A stretch of DNA of 64,000 nucleotides from Haladaptatus halobius (lineage in GTDB: Archaea > Halobacteriota > Halobacteria > Halobacteriales > Haladaptataceae): NCBI RefSeq assembly GCF_020618475.1, contig NZ_CP085335.1, positions 310,001 to 374,000 on the forward strand, read 5' to 3'. Numbering within the stretch: position 1 is the stretch's first letter; each line of letters starts with the position of its first letter. Shown here one piece after another: positions 43,701-51,390 of the stretch. Below the pieces are notes generated by a model. It did no database searches. It saw only the letters and a list, made by a program, of their open reading frames with translations, and was not told the DNA's origin. Made by a program: the position numbers and the translations under genes.

Positions 43701-44350
43701 ACATCGACCGCCTCAAACGCCGGATGGAGGCGCTCGAACCCGTCAACATGCTCGCCATCGACGAATACGACGACGTCGAGAGCGACTTAGACGACTTGAA
43801 AGAGCGCAAGGCAACGCTGGTGGAGGAGCGCGACGGCATCCGGGAACGCATCGACTCCTACGAGTCCCAGAAGAGAGCGACGTTCATGGACGCGTTCGAC
43901 GCCATCGACGACCACTTTCAGGACATCTTCACGCGTCTCTCGGCCGGGTCGGGCGAACTGTTCCTCGAAAACGAGGACGACCCCTTCGACGGCGGCCTGA
44001 CGATGAAAGCCCAACCCGGCGACAAGCCGGTGCAGCGTCTCGACGCGATGAGCGGCGGTGAGAAGTCGCTGACCGCGCTCGCGTTCATCTTCGCCATCCA
44101 GCGGTACAACCCCGCGCCGTTCTACGCGCTGGACGAGGTGGACGCCTTCCTAGACGCGGTGAACGCCGAGCGCGTCGGCGAGATGGTGGACGAACTCGCG
44201 GGCGACGCCCAGTTCGTCGTCGTCTCGCACCGCTCGGCCATGCTCGACCGCTCGGAGCGCGCCATCGGCGTGACGATGCAGGGCGACAACGTGAGCAGCG
44301 TGACGGGCATTCGACTGGACGGGGAACAGGAGGTGGCCGCCGGTGACTGA
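40772..44350 (+). CDS. smc: Chromosome segregation protein SMC
   Basis: Condensin ATPase that organises and segregates the chromosome. The 1192-residue product has the complete architecture: N-terminal Walker A GPNGSGKSN (residues 31-39) and QGDVTGIINMTPYERREIIDEIAG; a first coiled-coil arm to about 520; a hinge (about 540-670) with GVHGTVAQIGSVGQQYATACETAAGGRMAHVVVDDDN; the second coiled coil; and the C-terminal head with the ABC signature MSGGEKSLTALAFIFA (about 1093) and Walker B PFYALDEVDAFLD. Its stop overlaps scpA by 8 bp, so the pair is co-translated. Confidence 0.97.
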   Translation: MHIKSLVLDKFKSFGRKTEIPFYEDFTVVTGPNGSGKSNIIDSVLFALGLARTRGIRAEKLTDLIYNPGYDEGEAERNGPLEASVEVVLDNSDGTLDRSQIVNAAGTDNVGDADEITIKRRVKETEDNYYSYYYLNGRSVNLSDIQDLLAQAGVTPEGYNVVMQGDVTGIINMTPYERREIIDEIAGVAEFDAKKEDALEELEVVKDRVEEAELRIEEKEDRLDQLQDERETALEYQGLRDEKEEYEGYLKAAELEEKRADLEATRDDIESRKEELVSLQRELDERQGRVVRLEDQLEELNTEIERKGEDEQLAIKSEIEEVKGEIARLEDRTETAKEKIQDAENRRRQAFVEIDRKQETVDELDGDIRDIKIEKASVKGEIGTKEAEFAEIEEEIESVDTEYDEVKTDLEEKKEVLEEEKSAKNERQREKDRLLDEARRRSNAVNEKQTELDSTRQQIPELETELQDLADELLKAERNAEQIADVVADLKSEKRELQSDLDSVEDRLQAKQQEYAELDARAQESGDSSYGRAVSTIQNAEMDGVHGTVAQIGSVGQQYATACETAAGGRMAHVVVDDDNVGQQCIEYLKRQNAGRATFLPITKMRDRGLPSPPSMPGVVDFAYNLIDFDSEYSAVFSYIVGDTLVVEDMETARELMGDFRLVTLSGELVEKSGAMTGGSTSGSRYSFSASGKGQLERVARQINELEDERQSVRESIRGVEERLDDARDRQSDAADQVRSIENDIERKEDELESVETQIDSLGDEIEELQAERESVNDRMQELESDIAAHEETIADIESAVAELEAELADSKIPELSSKADDVNEEIDALEDRMDELDGQLNELQLEKQYAEDAIDDLHDDIESAQNRKAEQEELIEELDAEIEDREGRLEAKREAVEELEDELAELKDERSELKEELQDAKSERDDQQQQVEAVENRLESLRRSANRLEADVAELRQEVGKYDPEEVPDHDEVRENIDRLKRRMEALEPVNMLAIDEYDDVESDLDDLKERKATLVEERDGIRERIDSYESQKRATFMDAFDAIDDHFQDIFTRLSAGSGELFLENEDDPFDGGLTMKAQPGDKPVQRLDAMSGGEKSLTALAFIFAIQRYNPAPFYALDEVDAFLDAVNAERVGEMVDELAGDAQFVVVSHRSAMLDRSERAIGVTMQGDNVSSVTGIRLDGEQEVAAGD

Positions 44351-45221
44351 CGAATCGCCGCTGGACATCACCGGCCACGAGAAACGCAGGCGAGAGGGGA
44401 CCGACCTCGGAGACGAGCGACCCGACGAAAACGGCGAGGAGGTCGAACCGGTCGAACTGCTCGTCCAACTCGCGGAGGACGGCGAGATAGAACCCTGGGA
44501 CATCAACATCGTGGAGGTGACGGACAAGTTCCTCGCGCGACTGGACGAAGCCGACCTCCGAACGTCGGGGCGGGCACTCTTCTACGCCAGCGTCCTCCTG
44601 CGGATGAAGAGCGACGCGCTCCTCGCGGACGACGAACCCGAGGAAGAAGAACTCGAACCGTGGGAAGCCCCGATGGCGATGGACGACGCGGGCGGCTTCG
44701 ACCCTGTGGCGTCGCTCGAAGACGAGATGGAGCGCCGACTGGAGCGCAAGCACGCCCGCGGAAACCCGGAGACGCTGGACGAACTCGTCCGCGACCTGCG
44801 CGAGCGAGAGAGCGGGTCATGGTGGAAGGAATCCCGCACCTACGACACCAGCGACTCACCAAAGGGGTTCCGCCGGGGGACGCAGACCCTGGACTACCAC
44901 GCGGGCGACGACATGCGGTTTGACGACGAACCGACCGAGTCCGAGGTGACCGGCACAACCCACGACGAGGACATCGAGGCGGTTATCGACGACGTGGAGG
45001 CCGCGCTCGTCACCCAGTACGAGGCGGGGCGAACCGAAGTGTTGTACGCCGAGATCGACGGCGTCGGCCCGACACGGGTCGAAACGTATCTCGCGCTGCT
45101 GTTTCTCGCGCACCGCAACGCCATCACGCTCGAACAAGACGACCTGTTCGGCGACCTCTGGGTGCAGGACGCTCGCAGCGCGGAGAAAGAAGAGGAACCG
45201 GCGGAGCTACTCGCGGATTAG
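44343..45221 (+). CDS. scpA: Segregation and condensation protein A (kleisin)
   Basis: Kleisin subunit that bridges the SMC heads. The 292-residue product has an N-terminal kleisin domain (EPVELLVQLAEDGEIEPWDINIVEVTDKFLARLDEADLRTSGRALFYASVLLRMKSDALL, residues 37-100) and a C-terminal winged helix (VLYAEIDGVGPTRVETYLALLFLAHRNAITLEQDDLFGDLWV). The middle is acidic and longer than in bacterial ScpA. It overlaps smc by 8 bp. No scpB follows; the next gene is on the other strand. Confidence 0.93.
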   Translation: MTDESPLDITGHEKRRREGTDLGDERPDENGEEVEPVELLVQLAEDGEIEPWDINIVEVTDKFLARLDEADLRTSGRALFYASVLLRMKSDALLADDEPEEEELEPWEAPMAMDDAGGFDPVASLEDEMERRLERKHARGNPETLDELVRDLRERESGSWWKESRTYDTSDSPKGFRRGTQTLDYHAGDDMRFDDEPTESEVTGTTHDEDIEAVIDDVEAALVTQYEAGRTEVLYAEIDGVGPTRVETYLALLFLAHRNAITLEQDDLFGDLWVQDARSAEKEEEPAELLAD

Positions 45222-45230
45222 TCCGGCCGA

Positions 45231-46298
45231 CTAACCGAGAACCTTCTCCAGCGCGTCCATCGTCTTCTCGACGCGCGGTTCCTGCGCGTTGTACCCCATA
45301 TGGCCGACGCGCAGTATGTCGTCGGCCATCTCCCCGAGTCCGGTGGCGACGAGGATATCGTGGTCGTCGTGGAGTCGCTGCTGAACGTCTTTCGCTCGCC
45401 CCTCCATCTCGAAGGCCGTGACGGTCGGCGAGCAGAGCGAGTTGGAATCGGGGAACGGTCCCAGTCCCAACTCGCGGCCGCGCTCTCGGCAGCGTTCCGC
45501 CGCGCGCCGGTGACGGTCGAACACCGATTCCAGCCCTTCGTCCAGAATTCGGTCGAGAGAGGCTTCCAGCGCGTACAGGTTCGAGACGAGGTGGGTGTAG
45601 GGGAGGAAGGAGAAGTCCGGCTCTCGCCACGGTTCCAAACTGGTGTAGAAGGAATCCTGTTCGGTCGTCGCGACTTTCTCCCACGCCGAATCGCTCACCG
45701 ACAGCGTCGTCAGACCGGGCGGCGAGCTGAAACACTTCTGGGAGGCTCCGAGACAGACGTCGATGCGTTCGACCGGAATCGGCGTCCCGCCGAGCGACGA
45801 GACGGCATCGACGACGGTGAGCACGCCCGCGTCCCGCAACGTCGTCAGTGTCTCGTCGAAGTCGTTCAGCAGGCCGGTCGGCGTCTCGCAGTGAACCATC
45901 GTCGCGGCGGTGAACTCCCTCTCCTCGACCAGCGACGCAATCTCGTCGGCGTCGAATCCCTCGGTGTACTCGATACTGTGGGCGACCACTTCGCCGCCAG
46001 CCATCTCCACGAAGTCCGAAAAGCCGTCGCCGTACAACCCGTTCGCGAGACAGAGCACCTTTTCGCCGGGCGCGACGAGCGAATCGACGGCGGTTTCGAG
46101 GCCGAGGATTCCTTCGCCGCCGAGAATCACCACATCGTCGTCGGTGTCGTAGACGGTCGCCAGTTTGTCGAGGAGCGTTTCGTAGTACGACGCGAACTCG
46201 GGGTCTACGTCCGGGTTGACGGCGGGGCGGGCCATCGCCTCCCGCACGTCGTCCGGAACCGCGGTCGGTCCCGGCGTCATCGTGAGCGTTTCGTCCAT
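45231..46298 (-). CDS. Class V aminotransferase (serine/alanine--glyoxylate type)
   Basis: PLP enzyme of 355 residues. It begins LTMTPGPTAVPDDVREAMARPAVNPDVDPEFASYYETLLDKL, the typical start of alanine-glyoxylate/serine-pyruvate aminotransferases. The cofactor region is VVDAVSSLGGTPIPVERIDVCLGASQKCFSSPPGL, with the PLP Lys in SQKCF. The C-terminal half has LRVGHMGYNAQEPRVEKTMDALE. Whether it serves glyoxylate detoxification, serine metabolism or purine/taurine catabolism cannot be told. Convergent with scpA. Confidence 0.88.
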   Translation of the reverse strand: MDETLTMTPGPTAVPDDVREAMARPAVNPDVDPEFASYYETLLDKLATVYDTDDDVVILGGEGILGLETAVDSLVAPGEKVLCLANGLYGDGFSDFVEMAGGEVVAHSIEYTEGFDADEIASLVEEREFTAATMVHCETPTGLLNDFDETLTTLRDAGVLTVVDAVSSLGGTPIPVERIDVCLGASQKCFSSPPGLTTLSVSDSAWEKVATTEQDSFYTSLEPWREPDFSFLPYTHLVSNLYALEASLDRILDEGLESVFDRHRRAAERCRERGRELGLGPFPDSNSLCSPTVTAFEMEGRAKDVQQRLHDDHDILVATGLGEMADDILRVGHMGYNAQEPRVEKTMDALEKVLG

Positions 46299-46357
46299 AG
46301 GAGGTAGCTCTCGTGACTGAAGCTAAAATCCTGCGCAAGCGGGAACCGGAACCGAAG

Positions 46358-47206
46358 TTAGAGATACTCGCCGACCAGCAGTTCGACGCGCTCCCGCGTC
46401 TCGTCCGAAATCGCTTCCGTCGGCGTGTTGATGGTGCCTTCCAGCGCGTGTCCGCAGTCGCAGTCGCGCTCGTCGGGCATCGTCCGAATCGCGTGCTCGA
46501 CCACGTCTTTGATGGATTTCTCGTTCTTCGCGGCGTTTTCGAGCACTTCCTGCAGGGTGACTTCGCTGTCCGACTTCCACACGTCGTAGTCGGTGACGCC
46601 CGCCACCGTCGCGTAGCACATCTCGGCTTCGCGGGCGAGTTTCGCTTCCGGAATGGCGGTCATCCCGATTATCTCGAAGCCCTGTGCGCAGTAGAACTCG
46701 CTCTCGGCGCGCGTCGAATACTGCGGCCCTTCGATACAGACGTAGGTGCCGCCCGATTGGTGGTTCGCGTCGGTCGCCTTGTCGCTGGCGTCCGAGAGGT
46801 GCGAGACCATGTGCGGGCAGTAGGGATCCGCGAAGGGCATGTGGACGACCATCCCGTCGCCGAAGAACGTCGGCGTCCGATGTTTCGTCCGGTCGAAGAT
46901 CTGGTCGGGGATTACAAGCGTTTGAGGCGGTAGTTCCTCGCGGAGACTGCCGACCGCGTTGCTGGCGAGAATCCGCTTTACGCCGAGTTGTTTCAGCGCG
47001 TGGACGTTCGCCCGGTAGGGGGCTTCCGTGGGCGTGTGCCGGTGATTCGGTCCATGACGGGGCATGAACGCCACTTCCTTTCCGGCCAGTTTGCCGATGG
47101 TGACCGGCGCGCTCGGGTCGCCGAACGGGGTCGTCACGCGCTCTTCGCGGGTGTTTTCGAGCGGCAGTGCGTCATAGATTCCGCTTCCGCCGATGAAGCC
47201 GATCAT
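46358..47206 (-). CDS. mtnP: S-methyl-5'-thioadenosine phosphorylase
   Basis: Phosphorolyses methylthioadenosine from polyamine and related metabolism into adenine and methylthioribose-1-phosphate. The 282-residue product (ATG at 47206; another ATG three codons earlier) starts MIGFIGGSGIYDAL (phosphate loop GGSG), then VAFMPRHGPNHRHTPTEAPYRANVHALKQLGVKRILASNAVGSL, CIEGPQYSTRAES, EIIGMTAIPEAKLAREAEMCYATVAGVTDYDVW. The Asp residues of TDYDVW favour 6-aminopurine (adenine) substrates over inosine types, although haloarchaeal enzymes have not been compared here. An unusual C-D-C-G near residue 252 is a known feature of some archaeal MTAPs. Confidence 0.93.
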   Translation of the reverse strand: MIGFIGGSGIYDALPLENTREERVTTPFGDPSAPVTIGKLAGKEVAFMPRHGPNHRHTPTEAPYRANVHALKQLGVKRILASNAVGSLREELPPQTLVIPDQIFDRTKHRTPTFFGDGMVVHMPFADPYCPHMVSHLSDASDKATDANHQSGGTYVCIEGPQYSTRAESEFYCAQGFEIIGMTAIPEAKLAREAEMCYATVAGVTDYDVWKSDSEVTLQEVLENAAKNEKSIKDVVEHAIRTMPDERDCDCGHALEGTINTPTEAISDETRERVELLVGEYL

Positions 47207-47313
47207 GGCGGGCACTGCGTTCGGCGGTCACCTAAACGACTCGGGTTCGATTCGTGTCGAGTGATATCACATCGTACGAGAGTTGAAATACCAGCGATGG
47301 GTCGTAACGCTCC

Positions 47314-48726
47314 ATGTCCCCTTCCCTCCCTTCCGGCGAACTCACCGACGGGCCGCTCGTCGGCCCGATGGTGCGGCTCGCGTGGCCCATCGTCGTCATC
47401 CAACTCCTACAGGTCGCGTACAACGTCGCCGACACCTTCTGGCTCGGCGCACTCTCCTCGGACGCGGTCGGTGCGCTCTCGCTGGCGTTCCCGCTCATCT
47501 TCTTCCTCATCTCCATCGGCGGCGGGTTCACCGCGGCGGGGAGCATCCTCGTCGCACAGTACATCGGCGCGGGGAGCGAGGACGAAGCGAGCGCGGTGGC
47601 CGGACAGACGCTCTCGTTCGTCTCCATCGTCGCGGTCGCCATCAGTCTCGTCGGTTTCCTGCTCGTCGACCCGATGCTCGGTCTCTTCCCCGCCGACGAT
47701 CGAACCGCCGCGTTCGTCGTTCCGATGGCCGCCGACTACATGCGGGTGTTCTTCCTCGGCTCGCCGTTTCTCTTCGGTTTCTTCGTCTTCGTCTCGCTGA
47801 TGCGCGGCTACGGCAACACCCGGACGCCGATGCGGATTATGGCCGTCAGCGTCCTCGTGAACGTCGTGCTCGACCCGATTTTCATTTTCGGCTGGGGGCC
47901 GATAACGGGGATGAAAATCGAGGGTGCGGCGATAGCGACCGTCCTCTCGCGCGCGTTGGCGACCGTCATGGGGCTGTACGTCATCTTCGGCACCGACGCC
48001 GGCCCGGAAGTGCGACTGAACCATCTCACGCCCGACTTCGCTCGAATCCGCGAAATCGTTCGACTCGGCGTGCCGACCGCCGCCGAGCAGTCCACGAGTT
48101 CGCTGGCGATGGTCGTGCTCACCGGAATGGTGGCGACGTTCCCGCCCGCGGTCGTCGCGGCCTACGGCCTCGGCAATCGCCTCTCGTCGCTGGTCTTCCT
48201 ACCTGCGATGGGACTCGGACAGGCGACGAACACGATGGTCGGGCAGAATCTCGGGGGCGAGCGACCGGACAGGGCGGAGCGTGCGGTTCGACTGGCCGTC
48301 GCGCTGGTCGCGGGCGTGATGCTCGCTGTGTCGCTCGTCGCCGTCCTGTTCCCCGAACCGCTAGTGTCGGTCTTCCTCAGCGCCGACACGCCCCGCGTCG
48401 CCGAAACCATCGACCACGGGAGCGACTATCTCAGGATCATGGCCGTCATGTTCATCTTCATGGGCGTCCTGCAGGTCGTCCTCGGCGCGTTCCGCGGCGC
48501 GGGTAACACCAGAACCGCGCTCGTCTTCTCGATGGTGACGCTGTGGGTCGCCCGCGTCCCCGCGACTTACTACCTCGTCTTCGTCGAGGGCTGGGGGCCG
48601 ACCGGAATCTGGGTGGCCGTCGCGCTCGGCGACATCGTGGGGGCGATCGCCGCGGTCGCGTGGTTCCTCCGGGGAACATGGAAGCGGACGGTGGTCTCGG
48701 CGAGCGACCCGGCGCTCGCGGATTGA
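47314..48726 (+). CDS. MATE family multidrug efflux transporter (second copy)
   Basis: 470 residues with twelve membrane segments and the MATE two-fold repeat: LVGPMVRLAWPIVVIQLLQVAYNVADTFWLGALSSDAVGALSLAFP and IVRLGVPTAAEQSTSSLAMVVLTGMVATFPPAVVAAYGLGNRL. FVSLMRGYGNTRTPM and LGAFRGAGNTRTAL occupy equivalent positions. It is clearly paralogous to the transporter at 35799-37226 but diverged, for example using GNT in place of GDT in both of these loops. Divergent from mtnP. Confidence 0.9.
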   Translation: MSPSLPSGELTDGPLVGPMVRLAWPIVVIQLLQVAYNVADTFWLGALSSDAVGALSLAFPLIFFLISIGGGFTAAGSILVAQYIGAGSEDEASAVAGQTLSFVSIVAVAISLVGFLLVDPMLGLFPADDRTAAFVVPMAADYMRVFFLGSPFLFGFFVFVSLMRGYGNTRTPMRIMAVSVLVNVVLDPIFIFGWGPITGMKIEGAAIATVLSRALATVMGLYVIFGTDAGPEVRLNHLTPDFARIREIVRLGVPTAAEQSTSSLAMVVLTGMVATFPPAVVAAYGLGNRLSSLVFLPAMGLGQATNTMVGQNLGGERPDRAERAVRLAVALVAGVMLAVSLVAVLFPEPLVSVFLSADTPRVAETIDHGSDYLRIMAVMFIFMGVLQVVLGAFRGAGNTRTALVFSMVTLWVARVPATYYLVFVEGWGPTGIWVAVALGDIVGAIAAVAWFLRGTWKRTVVSASDPALAD

Positions 48727-48764
48727 ACCGGAGAAATATCGCCGCGAAAAGACCGTACCGCTGC

Positions 48765-49487
48765 TTACTGCACGCCACTTGCGTTTTCGAGCAGTCGCCA
48801 GCCCCCATCTTCGCCCGTCTCCTCGCGTGCGAGCACGTCCCGGCGCTCCATTTCGGCGAGCACTTCGTCCAGTCGGTCGGGTTGCGCGATCTCCATCTGA
48901 ATGCGCTCGATGTCGTGGTACTCGTTCAGATAGTGGCGGATATCGTCCTTCGAGAACACCTCGGCGTCGGCTCTATCCATCGTGCCACTGGCGATGTCTA
49001 TCATGTCCTCGATGAAGTTCCACGGGTAGACGATCCAAGCCCATTCTTCGAGGCGCTCGCCGATGTAGTTGGGCTCAAACTCGCTCGTCTGGAGCAGTTG
49101 GAGCGTCCCCGTCCTGACCTCCCCGGCCTCGCGGTCGGTCACGTACTCGTGGGCGCGTTCGATGGAACCGCCGGTGTCCGCGATGTCGTCGATGATGAGC
49201 ACGTCCTTACCCTCGACGCTCCCTTCGGGCATCGGATAGCGAACTTCGGGTTCGCCCGATTTCTGGGCCGTGCCGACGTAATGTTCCATCTTGAGGCTCG
49301 TGAGATCGTCCAGTCCGAGAAAATCGCAGATGCAGCGCCCGGCGAACCAGCCCCCTCGTGCGAGCGCGACGACGACGTCGGGTTCGAACTCCGAGCCCTT
49401 CACTTGGTCGCTTACGTCCCGACAGAGGCCGTAGATGTAGTCCCAGTTGGTTATCGTGCATTTGAAATCGTCCGGGAGGTCGCTCAT
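48765..49487 (-). CDS. Phosphoribosyltransferase
   Basis: 240 residues from MSDLPDDFKCTITNWDYIYGLCRDV. The type I PRTase fold is shown by EPDVVVALARGGWFAGRCICDFLGLDDLTSLKMEHY and the PRPP loop DVLIIDDIADTGGSIERA. The C-terminal 80 residues (YLNEYHDIERIQMEIAQPDRLDEVLAEMERRDVL) form a winged-helix-like addition. The family includes xanthine/guanine and hypoxanthine salvage enzymes; the base used is not evident. The start was chosen because the longer frame upstream is non-conserved. Confidence 0.85.
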   Translation of the reverse strand: MSDLPDDFKCTITNWDYIYGLCRDVSDQVKGSEFEPDVVVALARGGWFAGRCICDFLGLDDLTSLKMEHYVGTAQKSGEPEVRYPMPEGSVEGKDVLIIDDIADTGGSIERAHEYVTDREAGEVRTGTLQLLQTSEFEPNYIGERLEEWAWIVYPWNFIEDMIDIASGTMDRADAEVFSKDDIRHYLNEYHDIERIQMEIAQPDRLDEVLAEMERRDVLAREETGEDGGWRLLENASGVQ

Positions 49488-49608
49488 ACCAAATCGAGAG
49501 TCGCGCGCCATGCCACTTAACGGTTTACAGGTGGGCGCTGTATCCGTCCTAGTCGTGGAACGCGAGACGGAACGACCTCGAACGACGAGCATCCACTTCT
49601 ATCATTTT

Positions 49609-49631
49609 ATTCGAATAATTTTCGTTCGAAT
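49609..49631. promoter_or_regulatory. AT-rich inverted repeat before the protease gene
   Basis: ATTCGAA (49609-49615) and TTCGAAT (49625-49631) form a perfect inverted repeat within an AT-rich block, 41-63 bp before the ATG at 49672. Possible operator or promoter structure. Confidence 0.35.
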
Positions 49632-49671
49632 TAGTATTTGTGGCTGGATAACCATTCCGTAAGTACGCCCT

Positions 49672-51012
49672 ATGACCCACACTCAAGATTTCGAAGACCT
49701 CCTCGACTGCAAGAACGTGCTCGGCGTCGAATACGACGAGGAGACAAACACGGTCACGGTCTTCGTCTCCCAAAAGCTTCCCGACAGCGAACTCGCCGAC
49801 GAGGACAACGTGAAAAAGCGCGTCTCCGGCGTCAACGTCGTCGTGGAAGACGCGGGATTCGGGGAAGAGCGCGATGGGTTCGACGCCCTCGCGCTCGTCG
49901 AACCGATTCCCGAGGCCGAGAAAGGCCGAAAAGAACGCCACCGCCCGGTCGTCGCGGGCGTCAGCGAGATCAACGCGAAATCGACCGCCGCGACCGCTGG
50001 TCCGTACCCCGCCCGCGTGACCGACACCTCGAGGGCGAACTGGAGCGACGCCGTGTCGACGGGCGACCTCGTTCGCCTCTCGAACAACCACGTCTACGCT
50101 CGCGTCAATAAGGCCCAGTTCGGCGAACCCGTCATCCAACCCTCCCCGCGCGACGGCGGTAGTCTTCCCGACGACAAGACCGGCGAACTCCGAGGGTACG
50201 TCACCGTCGAAGACGGCTCGCTGGTGGACGTGGCGGCGCGGTCTGCCGACCCCAAACGGGAGTCGCCGGAGTACCACGAACTGGACGACACGTGGCCCAC
50301 GGGCGTCCGGCGCAAGAAGTACCGCTCGCTCAAAGGGAAGACGGTCACGAAGACGGGGCGAACGACCGGCGTCACGAAAAGCCAAGTGAAGGCCGTCGGC
50401 GCGAGCGTTCGCGTGAACTTCGGCGAGGCCGGAACCCTGACGCTCCGCGATCAACTCATCGCTGGCGCGATGTCGAAGGGCGGCGACAGCGGTTCGCCCG
50501 TCTTCGACGATTCGTCCGGCGAACTCGTCGGCTTGCTCTTCGCTGGATCGAAACAGCAGACCATCCTCAACAAAATCGGCAACGTCGAGTCCGAACTCGG
50601 CGTCGAACTGCTGACCGCGGAATCCGGTGGTGGCGGTGGCGGCGGTAAGGGCGGCGGCGGTGGAGATGGTGGCGGTAAGGGAGGTGGCGGCATGTCGCCC
50701 ACCTACCGCGAGACGCTAGATACGACCGTCACCGTCTCGATGAATAGTCCGGAACTCTCGCTGAAGTCGTTCTCGGTTCGGGGGTCGCCCTCCCCCGGCG
50801 GACGGGTCGACGCCACCGCGGCGGTGTCCGGCACCGCGCCGGGAACCGGGTGGTTGGAGGTGCAGGGGACGCGCACCACCTTCGAACTGACCGAGGAGCA
50901 CGCCCGAGGCGAGCAGTACGTCCGCGACGTGGCGGTGACGGTTACCGTCCCGGAGTCGCCGGGTGACTCGTTCGAGGTTCACGTCGAAGGCGGGTACGTC
51001 GATTCGGCGTAG
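49672..51012 (+). CDS. Intracellular trypsin-like serine protease with glycine-rich linker and beta-sandwich tail
   Basis: 446 residues, without signal peptide. After about 85 residues similar to a fold-specific prodomain, the chymotrypsin-like triad is visible: His140 in LSNNHVYA, probable Asp186 in SLVDVAARS and Ser273 in KGGDSGSPVF. Residues about 318-342 are a Gly/Lys run. The last 100 residues (TVTVSMNSPELSLKSFSVRGSPSPGGRVDATAAV...) look like an Ig/CARDB-type beta-sandwich. It resembles the NNHV-type S1 peptidase-like proteins seen scattered in bacteria and archaea, whose role is unknown. The AT-rich upstream region sets it apart from its neighbours. Confidence 0.75.
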   Translation: MTHTQDFEDLLDCKNVLGVEYDEETNTVTVFVSQKLPDSELADEDNVKKRVSGVNVVVEDAGFGEERDGFDALALVEPIPEAEKGRKERHRPVVAGVSEINAKSTAATAGPYPARVTDTSRANWSDAVSTGDLVRLSNNHVYARVNKAQFGEPVIQPSPRDGGSLPDDKTGELRGYVTVEDGSLVDVAARSADPKRESPEYHELDDTWPTGVRRKKYRSLKGKTVTKTGRTTGVTKSQVKAVGASVRVNFGEAGTLTLRDQLIAGAMSKGGDSGSPVFDDSSGELVGLLFAGSKQQTILNKIGNVESELGVELLTAESGGGGGGGKGGGGGDGGGKGGGGMSPTYRETLDTTVTVSMNSPELSLKSFSVRGSPSPGGRVDATAAVSGTAPGTGWLEVQGTRTTFELTEEHARGEQYVRDVAVTVTVPESPGDSFEVHVEGGYVDSA

Positions 51013-51390
51013 GCGGCGGTCGTCGTGAGCCGCTGGACGAATTTTTCGAGTTGTCGCTGGAGATTCAGCGACTGCGTTTTCGAAAGCTTCCAGACGCTCT
51101 CGTTTAAACGATTCTGACAACGAGGTAACCACGTCCCACCCCACCGCCACGCCAGCGCACCACTCCCTCCCGGTCAATTCCTTCCGTTCGTTGCACTCTC
51201 TCCAGTCGTCCCTCACACGAAGTCTGGCGGTGGCGGCGAGGACAATTCGTCCGAGCCGCCACGCCAGCGCGCGCCACGCGGATAGTTCCGATTTTCGATG
51301 CGACGAAAACGAGAGAGCTTCAAATCCTCCATCAACCCCAACCCGACGGAGAACCGAGAATTAAACCCTCCCCCGACTCACACTTCGAGT
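51013..51390. other. Spacer after protease gene with a 15-bp direct repeat
   Basis: No gene recognised in 378 bp. CCGCCACGCCAGCGC occurs exactly at 51144-51158 and 51256-51270, 112 bp apart. The last 60 bp presumably hold the promoter of the PhzF-like gene (GAGAATTAAACCC near 51355-51367). Confidence 0.45.
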
